From assembly GCF_001653235.2 (NCBI RefSeq), contig NC_035793.1, positions 2,914,001 to 2,978,000 on the forward strand: a stretch of 64,000 nt of DNA, read 5' to 3'. Within the stretch, counting starts at the first letter, position 1, and each line of letters opens with the position of its first letter. This stretch comes from Pochonia chlamydosporia 170. Taxonomy: Eukaryota > Ascomycota > Sordariomycetes > Hypocreales > Clavicipitaceae. Both the position numbers and the translations under genes were made by a program. Shown here one piece after another: positions 12,601 through 24,009 of the stretch. The notes under the pieces were generated by a model. It worked only from the letters and a program-made list of their open reading frames with translations. It searched no databases and was not told the origin of the DNA.

Positions 12601-13344
12601 CGTCAAAAAGCGGTACAGCAGCTGCATGGCTATTGAGTTCCGAGACAAACGATTCCTCGGGGACAAAGTATCTGCGTTTTGCGTGCTCTGGCTGAAGAAT
12701 ATTCCCGATGAAGAGGAGCAGGATCTCGAGCTCCCCATCTGGAAAGGAGACTATGACCGCGCAACAGCGAATTGTCTAGATGAATGTGGCGAGAAATTGG
12801 GTACCTTGAAGATTAAAGTAACATTCTGGTCTGGAATGGTACGTCTCCAGTCGTTCTTCCCCCTGGTAAAATGTCCACTAACAATGTCCTGTACAGGGCA
12901 CTGCTCATTCTCGCTGGGCGAGCCGCAATGAGCATACCCGTGATGTAGTCGAGGTGATTGACACGGCCCGCGATAATCTTGACATGGACAGGATTCAAAG
13001 GGAGGCGGGTATAGTGGATGAGGAGGCATCCAGCGACAGCGACAGTTCATCGGATGACGAAAAGGAGTCGCTGCCGGATGGTAGCGCAGAAAACAAACAG
13101 GGCTTGGTAGATCAGCTGAGAGACTATAAGAGGAGGGACAAGGCGCTTCACAGGCAGCACAGAGGCCTGATGCAGTGGAAGGTGAGGCATATTTCCCCTT
13201 TTCTATTTTCACAGAATTGCTAATGAATTCTAGGTCCCGAGAACAGCGAGATGGGTGAAACATAAAATGGGAAAGGTTGAGGAGAGCGTGTCTGGGTTCT
13301 TTGATCACCAAAACAAACAACCTGGTATTGAGACGGAAGTATGA
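9635..13344 (+). CDS. Tricalbin-type SMP and C2 domain membrane tether
   Basis: Tricalbins hold cortical ER to the plasma membrane and move lipids between them. Exons 9635-12838, 12897-13181 and 13234-13344 give 1199 residues. After an acidic, disordered N-terminus there are two membrane segments (about 208-226 and 247-265), which in this family form an ER hairpin. An SMP lipid-transfer domain follows (about 300-530). A first C2 domain (about 560-680) has calcium-type aspartates in RDASSDPYV and WDSDRF. A second C2 (about 780-910) contains an acidic insert, and a third, weaker C2-like region lies near 985-1035. The two 3' introns are needed to reach the tail GIETEV, a C-terminal ending I associate with fungal tricalbins. 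A second in-frame ATG lies four codons in; the first was taken as the start. Confidence 0.92.
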
Positions 13345-13580
13345 GTCAATTGCATATGCTTGGGCTATGGGATATAAACGGCATTTGGATAGAATGTATG
13401 TTGAAATAAAAAGTCTCGAAGACAGTTAAGTTACACCTTGACTACAGCAATCTACGCACATAATTCCAAGGAGTGACTGCGTTTCCACCCGCACCAGATA
13501 TCAACAGCATGTTCCACCGTGTTCAGTGCCCAGCACTTGACAATACCCCATTTGATTTACAGGCCCATCAGAGTAGACAG

Positions 13581-14346
13581 CTACTCCTGCCAAGAAGCAT
13601 CAATCGCCTTCCCCTTGCGAGACTTGGACAGAATATCCACAGCCTCCGGTTCCCGCGGCGCAATGCCATTCTCCTCATCGACATCATCACGGTACCGATC
13701 CTCCTCCATCGCCGGAATGGCAGCGTACCCATCGCTCCGACCCCGAAAGTACCCCAGCCAAGGAAACCCAGGGAACGACGACCGCAGCCTCACATTGCAA
13801 TTAGGACAATTCGGCGGCACGGCGCGCCACGCAAACCACTGCACGATTTTGTGAATAGCAAGCCCGTAGTACATGGACCGCAGGGCAAGAAAGGCGTGAA
13901 TAAAGCTTCCGTTGCAGAGTTAGAATTTCATTTGTATTTGGTGTGTGCTGTACTTACAAACATGTGAAGAGCGGAATGGTAGCATACGCGGCAAGCATGC
14001 TTAGTCCCGGGGCTCCTTCAACCTTGATCCACGTAAACACCAGGACGATCATGTAAGCCGTCGCGAGGGCGAAATCGTAGCCGAACACGGTGATGGGATG
14101 GACGAGAACATCTCTGATGCTGTAGGTTCGTGGACCGGAGGGGTCCTCTGCGTCATCGCCATTCTTACGACGGAGGCATATTACCAGTACGGTGGTTACG
14201 ATGGAAAAGAATTGTGGTACGAGACCGACTGCCGGGACGGGATGGTGCTTGAGAATGCCGTGGATGAGACAGAGCGGGAAGCCTGGGATGAAGAGGAGGG
14301 CGGCGAGGATGCGCAAACGGCTGTCGAGTGAGCATTTCTGTGACAT
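13581..14346 (-). CDS. Predicted membrane protein, 237 residues
   Basis: Exons 13958-14346 and 13581-13905 are joined by a 52-bp intron. The protein starts MSQKCSLDSRLRILAALLFI. About four hydrophobic segments are visible: residues about 10-30, about 40-60, and two flanking the exon junction (DFALATAYMIVLVF and LSMLAAYATIPLFTC). A cytosolic-looking tail carries CPNC and a polar end. I do not recognise the family. The split open frames, the good splice signals and the continuous phase (Phe codon split TT|C) support a real gene. It is convergent with the tricalbin gene, 236 bases apart. Whether the CPNC pair binds metal is unknown. Confidence 0.75.
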
Positions 14347-16583
14347 GGTGTCGGTGGTTATGTTCGGGGATAGTTGAGAGATGGAGGATATATGTAGAGC
14401 GGTTGTGAAGATGAGACCGAGATTTATATACAGGGGTTTCTCTGAGTTGCGGGTTGTGTTTTCAATGTTGGCTGCGTGTGGTGGCTTGGCCAATGGATGG
14501 GCTGGGAGGATGCATGAAGTACTTGTATGGTTGTTTGATGGGGAGGATGACATGGATGGATGGATGGAGATGGGACGCGTACGCGATCTGCGGCAGGAAG
14601 GATGTGGTTGTTGGGTGGTTACACGGTCGGGAGAGGGAAGGAACTACCAGGCAGATGCATTGCAGAGTAAGGAAGGCGTCTGGTGCTATATTTGACTCAG
14701 CAGTACATATGTAGTCGTCGTCGACGGTGAAGCTTACGTTGTTGAAGGCATTAGACAAGTCGGATACTCCCCGAATCAACGACGCAGTGAAGAAGAGTCC
14801 ATGATACTTGGGAGGTATCAATTGTAAGCGACGAGGGATGACGTGTAAGTGGGACTACGATGGATTAATGTTGCCTGGTCGATGTCAAGCTTGTAAAATG
14901 GAATCATCATGACTTGGGTATTGTTATTTGGGGTGTATCGGTTGGCTGTTGAGAGCGGTTGTTGATATGATTCATACATCATCAGAATGATTGTGCGGGC
15001 AATTCGTCGTGGGAACAGGCAGCCACCGTGGCAATCATGCATTATAGTCTCGGGCTAGGATGTCGTGGAAAGTTTGGGGTGATTGCAGATAATTGTAGAA
15101 ATAATGAAGTGTTTGGTGCATCTTTGAGAGAACGGAGTATTTTGGACTGTGGAATCTGATGGCTTGGATGCAAGGACTGCATTGACTGTCGTAGATTATC
15201 GGGCTGATATGGGCTGCAAAGGATCAATTGATGAAGTCGAAAAGAACGGAGTGCCTGCAAACGGATTACGCTCGGGGTAATGATTGAATTTAAAATGCGG
15301 AGGAAATGAAGTTTGTGTGTTTTGGTGAAGATGCGAAGATGTCACCGTCGAGGCGTGAGGCGCATTGATTAGGGGCAACCTGGAACAGGCTGAATAATAT
15401 TTCCGAGACCAGTCAGCCTGCGACATGCATGAGCACGGACTGCCAGTGTTTTTGCGCCGCCGGAGAACAAAGAACAAAGAAATCGACGAGCAGGTTTCAT
15501 GGGTCAGTCTGGTCTGTTCTGCCAATGTAAAATATCACTGGTCACATGGCCAGTGACAGGGAACGTTGAATGATTGCTGGCATGGAAGCGTGGGTGAATC
15601 AGATAACATGAGTGGACTGGGTCAGCTACGGGACAAAAAGACAGGTCCAGATGTCGATTCAATGTTTGATGTGATAAATTTGAATTGCCAATGCCAACGT
15701 GAACCACAGGGCATTTGGCATTTAGCGGCACTGGTGGGCCGTGTTGATGTCAACAACTTGTCCAGACAGATGTCGAGATGGCGGCACATGAAGATCAAGT
15801 CTGGCACTGGGTCCATGCCTAATCTGTCGTGTCCAGTCCAGTCCGGTCAGTAATTGCACTGCTGTCTGGTGCTGCAGTGAAACCCGGCCACTATCTCACT
15901 CACTGATACCAGACCATCAATCTCTAGGTTTACCAGCACAGGCCAGTTGTCTGGACGTCTTGCTGCTCAACTCCCACTGCCAGTCTCCCAGCCGGTTGCC
16001 CGCCAGGCACTAGGCGCCATCCATGTCCAGTTTTAGCGAGATTTACCCCCAGAAACCCCCCGGATCAAGCATTTCCACCACCAGCACATCCATGCAGCCA
16101 GGTCAGTGCTTGACGCAGCCGATGAGCGGAACAGCCCCTTTGGTCCAGGCGATCCTCACTCACTCACTCTATCACTCACTCTCTCACGCAAAGCATCGAC
16201 ATCTTTGGGTTGGTCCATTCCACGCTCCCTCTTTTCCGCATTGTCCATCTCCTTCGTGCCTAAATTTTCAATTGCGGTTGATTTTGCTCGTTTTTCTGTA
16301 TCTAACACATGCCAAAAGTCTGGTCTGATTTATTTCCCTCTTTCCCTCACCATTATTCACCCCTTGCGCGAACAGGCGCAACACCAAGTTCACTGAGCGC
16401 GCATCACTGCCATCTCCATTTCTTTGTGGCGACTCGAGATTTTTCGCCAACCACCAACCAGCTGCCGTAAAATTTTAACTTTCGAGGCGTTCGGGAGACC
16501 TGCCTTGTTCCTGGACCCAACTCTAATACATTCCTCGCTCTGCTATCTCATCAATTCGTCGATAACCACTCCAAGTCGACAAA
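14347..16583. other. 2.2 kb gene-free stretch
   Basis: This is the divergent space between the small membrane protein gene and the Sym1 gene. The open frames are short, overlap on both strands and have no recognisable content. The right half is pyrimidine-rich towards the Sym1 start, with a CACT-type microsatellite near 16157-16187, and (GATG) repeats occur near 14552-14569. Confidence 0.5.
16157..16187 (+). repeat. Imperfect CACT microsatellite
   Basis: CACT units repeat with small interruptions in the pyrimidine-rich region upstream of the Sym1 gene. It is non-coding. Confidence 0.7.
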
Positions 16584-17304
16584 ATGGTTGTTTCCCTGCT
16601 TCGCTGGTGAGTTTCCCTGTGACATACCAAGACGTCATTGGGCAGGCGCGGCTTTTGCCCATCGCAATTCATCAGAACCTTTCCACTGACGTCAAATCTC
16701 AGGTACAATGCCAGACTGGCTGCTCGCCCTCTGCTCACTCAGAGCGTGACCACAGCTGTGCTATTTGCAACTGGTGACATTACTGCCCAGCAGCTGGTTG
16801 AGAAGAAGGGCATCAAGGGCCATGACCTCACCCGTACGGGACGTATGGCTTTGTATGGTGGATGTGAGTTTTCATCCTCTTTTATACCTTGACCTCTTTT
16901 ATTTCATCCGTAGACGTTCTTTCCATCGTTGGTGTCTTTCATGCTAACCCTGTTCTCAAGGCGTCTTTGGCCCCGTCGCCACCACCTGGTTTGGATTCCT
17001 GGCTCGCAACATCCGCTTCAGAAACCCCAGAGTCGAGACTCTTGCCCGCGTAGCCTGTGACCAGACCCTGTTCGCCCCCGTCATGATTGGCGTCTTCCTC
17101 AGCAGCATGGCTACCATGGAAGGCAACAGCGCCAAGGAGCGTCTGGAGAAGACTTGGTGGCCTGCCCTGAAGACCAACTGGCTCGTGTGGCCGTTTGTCC
17201 AAACCATCAACTTTACCTTTTTGCCGCTCCAGCACAGAGTTTTGTTTGCCAACATTGTCTCCATTGGCTGGAACAGCTACCTCAGCTGGGTGAACAGCCA
17301 GTAA
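16584..17304 (+). CDS. SYM1: Sym1, Mpv17/PMP22-family inner mitochondrial membrane protein
   Basis: Mpv17-family proteins form channels or support metabolite traffic in the mitochondrial inner membrane; yeast Sym1 is needed for ethanol growth at high temperature. Exons 16584-16606, 16703-16863 and 16961-17304 give 175 residues, close to yeast Sym1. The start [21 protein letters not shown] is the family's N-terminus, ending in a Trp codon split by intron 1. The signature [15 protein letters not shown] lies near residues 120-145, and about four hydrophobic segments are present. The second intron splits a Cys codon (YGGCVFGP). A first exon of only 23 bases is easily missed by gene finders. Confidence 0.94.
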
Positions 17305-18389
17305 AGCACTGGTTTGAGAATGTTTGGGACAGGGGCGAGGGAATATAGGCAGGAAATTTTGTCATCTGTCTCCGAACTGACGGCTGTGACGCTGTTGGCA
17401 TGGCTTCTACCCGCACATTGCTGCATTTGTTTCGTTTTGTGGACTTTCATCTTATCTTGCTGTTCTTGGGGACAAGTTTTGTTATACATCTAGGGGAATA
17501 CATAGAAGCGGGCGGAACAAGGAGTCCAAAAGCTCGAGGCGTGGTCTCTTTATTTGTCTTTTCGTTGTTACTACACCATTTAGAACACGCATAGACTACA
17601 TATTGTGTTTATACAAAAGCAGGGTGGCGGATGTACCCTAGCACCACGGGATGGCCGTTCTTTTGGCCCCATGTTGCTCTTTTATGGGCTTATGATTCTG
17701 TCACGGATGCGGGCATATGTCTCGGTGTATTTCTTGGCGGGAGAGAGTTTTGCAATTGACTGGATTGAGCGGCTTGTTAGGTCCTTGGGGTCCAGGGACA
17801 GTCCATGGTTGAACCAGTATGGGTGGCCAAAAGCATGTCATGGGGGCATATCAAGGGATATGTCGCTGCATTTGGGTGGGCGGAGCAGTCTGGGCAGTCC
17901 GCATAGGTGCACACAAGAGTACAGTGAGCTCTGCAAAAAAAAAAAGAGAATATCGTTAGACAAAGGACATAAATTTCCAAAAACACTTAATGTCTTTCAC
18001 CTCACTAGCTGCAGACTTATGCTAGGCTATGATGCTTTTTCATATCTTTATTTGATAGATAACATCGTCCTTTCCAGCACTGCCCACACGCACACTTGAC
18101 GGTTGGAATGAGTGGGTCGCGGTGCAGTCCTTTGTAGATATCGGTCAGGTGGAAGGTGCGAGGCGGAAGTGGCAGTTGCTTCCGACAATCACTTCCGTTA
18201 TCGCTGCCTAAGGCCGCCCATCCCGACAAGGCAAGCCTCGCAGCGTTTTGCCGACCAACAAATGGTCACAGTCGGCTTTGATATTGACCTCAACTCGAAC
18301 ATCATCAGCAACTCAACCCCGTCGCCCAAGGGCCTCCCCCCCTTTAACCCTTTTCTTTTCTTCCTATCGCATTGTCCACAGTCGCGACA
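17305..18389. other. Intergenic region between Sym1 and mS38 genes
   Basis: It contains the Sym1 3' flank and a pyrimidine-rich promoter-like stretch at 18335-18370 before the mS38 gene. The middle part (17690-18230) carries minus-strand features that resemble an intron acceptor and a coding fragment; see the findings. No complete gene could be built. Confidence 0.5.
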
Positions 18390-19474
18390 ATGTTTCCGTC
18401 ATCCGTCCGGCGCGTCGTCTCCCCGCAGACGGGGTTGGCTTCGACCTTGGCCTCTTCCGCCCCTCGATCCCTCGCTGCGACAGTTCCCGTTTTTGTTCGT
18501 GGTCACCAACGGCGCTACTCGTCCTCCAAGCCCTCGAGATCAGATAATGGCTCTAGCGACATCTCGACAGGCCAGTCGGTCACGGCTTCCTCCAGCACCT
18601 CGCGAAGTGAGGGCAAGACCGGCACTGAGAAGAGGAAACGGAAGAGCAAGGATGCCTCTGACAAAGGCGCCTCGTTCAAGAAGCTTCCCAGTGTTCCCAG
18701 CACTCACCACATGTCTCAAGAATGTAAGGAGCCCGGCTGGTATTTTTGAAATCTCGCCAAGTCTGGTTTACTAACTTGTCTCTTCTAGCCCTCGGCCTAT
18801 CCAGCTTCTTTTCACTACATCGCCCCATCTCTATTACTCAGACCATGCCAAGAGCTGTAACCGACGAACACTTTGCATCGATTTTCGCCCCACGAACAAA
18901 GGCAAACAGAGTCTCCGACGCCATGTCCACAATATCTAGCACTATCGACCACTTGGAAGGTCCCATGGCACAATTGACAATTGGTGGCCATGAGGACCAG
19001 GGCATGGCTGACGGCATGCAAAGGCTCGAAGTGCGAAATCCCGACGGTAGCGAGTCTAGCGTCTATCTCCAGGTTGATACCATGTCAGGCGACTTTTTGC
19101 CGTTCCGCCCGCCGCCTCTGCCTCAAGCACAGTCGGCCGCTGAAGCCGATGGTCTTATCGCTGAGGCAGAAACTGTTGAAGAAGTTCCACACCACCGGGT
19201 CTACAAGGCCATGTTCACCATTGAGGAGTCTACCGAACCCGATGGCCAGATTCGCATCGTTGCGCACAGTCCACGCATCGTCAATGACGAACAGCCACGA
19301 AGCTTTTTGGGACGTATGGCGCAGCGACAACTCCGAGCCGACGGAGTCCGGGGACGTCGCGACATGTACGCCATCAGCGTCAAGAGACAACGAAAGCTCA
19401 GGATGAAGAAGAAGAAGTACAAGAAGCTCATGAAGCGTACCCGAAATCTCCGCCGAAAGCTGGATAGGACGTAG
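18390..19474 (+). CDS. COX24: Mitochondrial small-subunit ribosomal protein mS38 (Cox24/AURKAIP1 family)
   Basis: This is a component of the mitochondrial ribosome small subunit, needed in yeast for COX1 expression. Exons 18390-18723 and 18789-19474 give 339 residues. The diagnostic part is the basic C-terminus (KRQRKLRMKKKKYKKLMKR, then TRNLRRK), which is the mS38 domain. The N-terminus is Arg/Ser-rich with few acidic residues, as expected of a mitochondrial presequence (FPSSVRRVVSPQ). The long middle part has no known domain and makes this protein much longer than the yeast one, as I recall it. The intron splits a Ser codon (SQES|LGLSS). An upstream in-frame TTG is not used as the start. 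Confidence 0.9.
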
Positions 19475-20066
19475 TGGGCTTTTGCGTTGTATATAGCCTC
19501 GGGTGGCTGTCATTTTTACTCTTTTCTTATGCGTATGCATTTAACGGGTGGGTCATTGGAGGTGTCCGGCATAGCAGTTGATGGTTTTGTCAACTAGAAT
19601 TGGGCATTTGCGCATTTTTTGACTTTTTCCTCTGTTATAGACTATGCGCAGGTAACAATCATCATTGCATTGCATACCCTTCGTGACCCAACTGAGAACC
19701 AAGAGAAGCAACCACCCCTTCGGTGATTCAAGCCGTGGCCTGTATACGGCCATCACCGAAGTGTATTCCCCTTTGTATTATTATAGCCTACACTTATAGA
19801 TATGAAATGTACAATTGGATGTTGATTTGAGCAAATTGCCGTTGCGTATGACCTTCACTTGAATGCATCTGCCACAAAGGCTTGAGAGGTGGGTACGTCG
19901 AGGTGGATCCTGCAAGTCGTAGTTTGCCTCACCGCCTTCGGCAGAATGGATACCGCCGTCCAAAATTTTGGAATTTTGAAGATCTGGGTCCCGCTGCCGA
20001 CGCTGAGTTGAGAGAAGAAGTCTGCACATCTTTTACAAGCAACCTACCCGCCGGGCAACCGTCAAG
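19475..20066. other. Intergenic region
   Basis: The mS38 3' flank and the promoter region of the Kre33/NAT10 gene. I see nothing else. Confidence 0.5.
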
Positions 20067-23000
20067 ATGTCGCAAACCCAGAAGCAATTGTACGTATTTG
20101 AACCGCCGATTATGTAATTTATTCAGTTTTTTTTATGTTAACACACCTTGCAGGGATTCGCGCATCAGGGCGCTCATTAGCAATGGCATGCAGGAAAAGA
20201 AGAGAAGCTTCTTCGTCGTGGTGGGCGACCACTCGAAAGATGTGATAGTATACTTGCACCACATTATGTCGAATGCGAACCTCAAGCACAACAAGTCCGT
20301 TTTATGGGCGTACAAGAACAAGCTTCTTGGGTTTACCAGGTGCGCCAAAATGGACTGAACTAACCGTCCTCCTGCGTTACTGACAGATTTTGCAACGGAA
20401 CAGTCACCGAAAGAAGCGCGAGCAGAAAATTAAAAAGGAGATCAAGCGAGGTATCCGAGAAGTCAACGAGAGTGACCCATTTGAACTTTTCGTTTCTCTA
20501 CACAACATTCGATACACCTACTATAAAGAGACGGACAAGATCCTGGGCCAAACTTTTGGCATGTGCATTTTGCAGGATTTCGAGGCGCTGACGCCGAATA
20601 TTCTGGCCAAGACGATTGAAACTGTTGAGGGTGGCGGTTTGGTAATCATGCTGCTCAAGGGCATGAACAGTTTGCGACAGCTATACAACTTGTCAATGGA
20701 CGTCCACTCGAGGTACCGAACGGAGGCGCACGAGGATGTGGTGGCTCGCTTCAACGAACGATTTTTGCTCTCACTAGGACGATGCGATTCTTGCTTGGTT
20801 ATTGATGACGAGATGAACGTCTTGCCCATATCTGGCGGTAAAGATGTCACGACTCTGCCGCCTCCGGATTTGGACGACTCCAAGACGGAGCAGCAAGTCG
20901 AGCTGGAGAATATCAAGGACGAAAATGAGGAGAGACAACCTGTGGGAAGTCTGATTAAGCTTGCCAAGACGGTTGATCAAGCCAAGGCGCTTCTGACGTT
21001 CAATGAGGCTATTGCTGAGAAGACGCTGCGAAGTACTGTCACCTTGACGGCTGCAAGAGGCCGAGGAAAATCGGCGGCTATGGGTGTGGCTGTGGCAGCT
21101 GCTGTTGCGTACGGCTATAGCAATATTTTCATCACATCCCCGTCGCCGGAAAACTTGAAGACTTTGTTCGAGTTTGTGTTCAAGGGCTTCGACGAACTGG
21201 GCTATGCGGATCATGCGGACTACTCTATTATCCAATCGACAAACCCAGACTTTAACAAGGCGATTGTCCGAGTCAACATCCACAGACAACACCGACAGAC
21301 TATTCAGTACATTCGACCTCAGGATGCGCATGTTCTCGGACAAGCTGAATTGGTGGTTATTGACGAAGCTGCGGCTATTCCATTGCCCCTAGTTCGCAAG
21401 CTCATGGGCCCTTATTTGGTCTTCATGGCTTCAACCATTAACGGCTATGAAGGCACCGGTCGGTCTCTGTCGTTGAAGCTGATCAAGCAGCTCCGAGAAC
21501 AGTCTCGATCTGCCTCCATCACCAATGGGGAGACCGAAGTTGCTGATCGGTCAACTGGAAGGGCCTCCAAGACCGAGGACTCCCAAACTGCCAGGAAGCT
21601 CCGTGAGATTACTCTTTCAGAGCCCATCAGATACGCTAAGGGTGATTCTGTTGAAAAATGGTTGAATAAGCTGCTCTGCCTGGATGCTACCCTTCCTAAA
21701 GTTAAATCCAGCAACCCTGACCCTGACCAATGCGAGCTTTTGGCCGTCAACAGAGATACTCTTTTCTCTTACCACCCAGTATCGGAGGCGTTCTTGCAAC
21801 AAATGGTTGCTCTCTACGTTGCTAGTCACTACAAAAACTCACCTGATGACTTGCAGCTCATGAGCGACGCACCAGCGCACGAATTGTTTGTTTTGGTACC
21901 TCCTAATGTTGAGTCTACCGGAAAGCTTCCCGAACCGTTGTGCGTTATTCAGGTGGCATTGGAAGGAAAGATTAGCAGACAGAGCGTGCTGAACAGCTTG
22001 AGTCGTGGCCAGCGACCACATGGTGATTTGATCCCCTGGCTAGTAAGTCAGCAGTTCCAGGATGAGGACTTTGCTTCTCTCTCGGGAGCTCGTGTGGTTC
22101 GCATTGCAACAAACCCCGAATATGTTGGAAGGGGCTACGGAAGCAAGGCTTTGAATCTGCTCATGGACTACTATGAGGGACGGTTTATCAGTATCTCGGA
22201 AGACGATGACCAAGTAATGGAGGAGAAAATGCACCGGGCTACCGATGCCGAGCTGGCCAAAACGTCACTGCAATCCGAGGTAATTGCCGTCAGGGATCAG
22301 TCACAAATGCCGCCTTTGTTCGCCAAGCTCCGTGAGAAAAGACCGGAAGCCCTTGATTATATTGGCGTTAGCTATGGTTTGACGGGACCCCTTCACAAGT
22401 TCTGGAAGCGATCCTCCTTCTCTCCAGTATATCTGCGACAGACGGCCAATGATCTCACTGGTGAGCACACATGCGTGATGTTGCGACCCCTTGAGAACAG
22501 TGGCGATCAAAGTTGGCTTGGAGCCTTCTCAAGAGACTTTCACAAACGATTCCTCTCGCTCCTTTCATACCAGTTCCGTACTTTTGACACAAAAACTGCT
22601 CTCAGTTTGGACGAGTCTGCCAATGCCGGGGCAAAGTTGGACTCGATTGAACCCGAAGCTCTGACCAAGGACGATCTGGATAGGCATTTCTCACCCTTTG
22701 ATCTGAAGCGTCTGGAGTCTTACGCAAACAACATGCTGGACTATCACGTTATCCTTGATATGATTCCCATGATTGCCACCCTTTACTTTACCGGTAGACT
22801 CAAGAAGAGCATTTCCTTGGGTGGTATTCATCGATCCATCCTGCTGGGCATGGGATTGCAGCGCAAGGAAATCGATGCCGTCGCCGATGAGATGAACGTG
22901 CCTTCGTCACAGCTCTTGGCCATGTTTATCAAGATGCTCCGCAAAGTTACTGCCCATTTCGGCACATTGGTTTCAGAGTCGGTTGACGCTGAGCTGCCCA

Positions 23001-23461
23001 GGGGTGCCAACCTAGGTGTCACTAGAGAAAATGCCAGCGGTGCCCACGATGATGAGGTCGTGGATGACCGCTTCGTACCCCTGGCGACATCACTCGAGGA
23101 CGAGTTGGAAGCTGGGGGTGATGAGGCACTGGACGCTCTGAGAAAGAAGCAGAGAGAGCTCATTGACTCTCTGCCGCTCGACCAGTAAGCACATATTTCC
23201 CTGTTGCTCATATACATACATACATGCATGACCATCCTACTGATATTCATACCTAGATACGCAATTGAAGGAGACGAACCAGCCTGGGCCGACGCTGAGA
23301 AGCAAGTTCGAAATGCCACCAAGGACGGCAAAACCAACACAGTTGTGAGCGTAAAGTCCAAGCAAAAGCGCAAGGCGGGCCAGACAGCGGCCGAGGTTTA
23401 CGAAGAGGCAATGGGTGAAAAGGCGAGCAAGAAGGCCAAGAAGGGCAAGAAGTCTCATTAA
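20067..23461 (+). CDS. KRE33: RNA cytidine acetyltransferase Kre33/NAT10
   Basis: This nucleolar enzyme makes N4-acetylcytidine in 18S rRNA and tRNA using acetyl-CoA and ATP, and acts in small-subunit assembly. Exons 20067-20089, 20154-20339, 20404-23184 and 23257-23461 give 1064 residues, close to yeast Kre33. In order there are an N-terminal TmcA-type domain, a RecD-like ATPase with P-loop AARGRGKSAA near residue 288 and a Walker B-like VVIDEAAAIPL, a GNAT domain with the acetyl-CoA loop ATNPEYVGRGYGS, a C-terminal tRNA-binding-type region, and a Lys-rich tail (KASKKAKKGKK) typical of nucleolar proteins. The first intron follows eight codons and the last removes an in-frame stop (LDQ|YAIEGDE). 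All four exons are needed for the conserved ends. Confidence 0.96.
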
Positions 23462-24009
23462 GCAGTGGCATTGTGTAATTTGTTGTACATATCGGATTGG
23501 CGTAATGGTGAACCAAAATTTGGGGGTGGGTTTGCATATAATTCACAATAAAGATATTGAGAATAACCATATCACAATGCTTACACCGACAGCACAGGAT
23601 TGATATGACGCCTCGCGTTGATAAATCACCGATAATCGCGAGATGGTTTAAGGCTGTCAAGCGCTTACGTTCAAAATTGAACCCACCAGTTGACCAGTAT
23701 CATATGCAGCAGATGACGGGATTGCGGGTCTTACAGTCTCCAGGTCGCGCATCTTGGGCTGCAATGCCACCGAAGCCGGTCAAGCTCGGCACTCCGAAGG
23801 CGTCAAGTTGATTACGATCCAAATGCGGTCGGCGACTAATAAGCAAATCTAATCATTTGTAATTCCTATACTCCGTACACATGCATAGATAGTGGAGGGG
23901 GAAAACATGCCAAGCACAGCAAAAAGTCAAATAAATATGTAAATCAAAGCCACCTAATTGAAGGCCATCCCCAAGTCTAGCATCCCATCACCATACACTC
24001 AAATTCATC
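23462..24009. other. Intergenic region
   Basis: About 0.55 kb between Kre33 and the FAD monooxygenase. AT-rich in its right half. I see nothing in it. Confidence 0.5.

Noticed and set aside
14347..16583. Several overlapping 70-120 codon frames on both strands
   Set aside because: None has a recognisable motif or a coherent splice path. Pyrimidine- and repeat-rich non-coding DNA explains them.
17605..18099. A 164-codon plus-strand frame between Sym1 and mS38
   Set aside because: It has low-complexity and atypical composition, runs through a long A tract, and overlaps minus-strand intron-like signals. No family is recognisable.
23185..23256. The stop after LPLDQ in Kre33 as the true end of the protein
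   Set aside because: A 72-base intron removes it and adds the Lys-rich C-terminal tail conserved in the family.
23557..23811. An 84-codon frame after Kre33
   Set aside because: No domain, and no splice or promoter support. Treated as chance.
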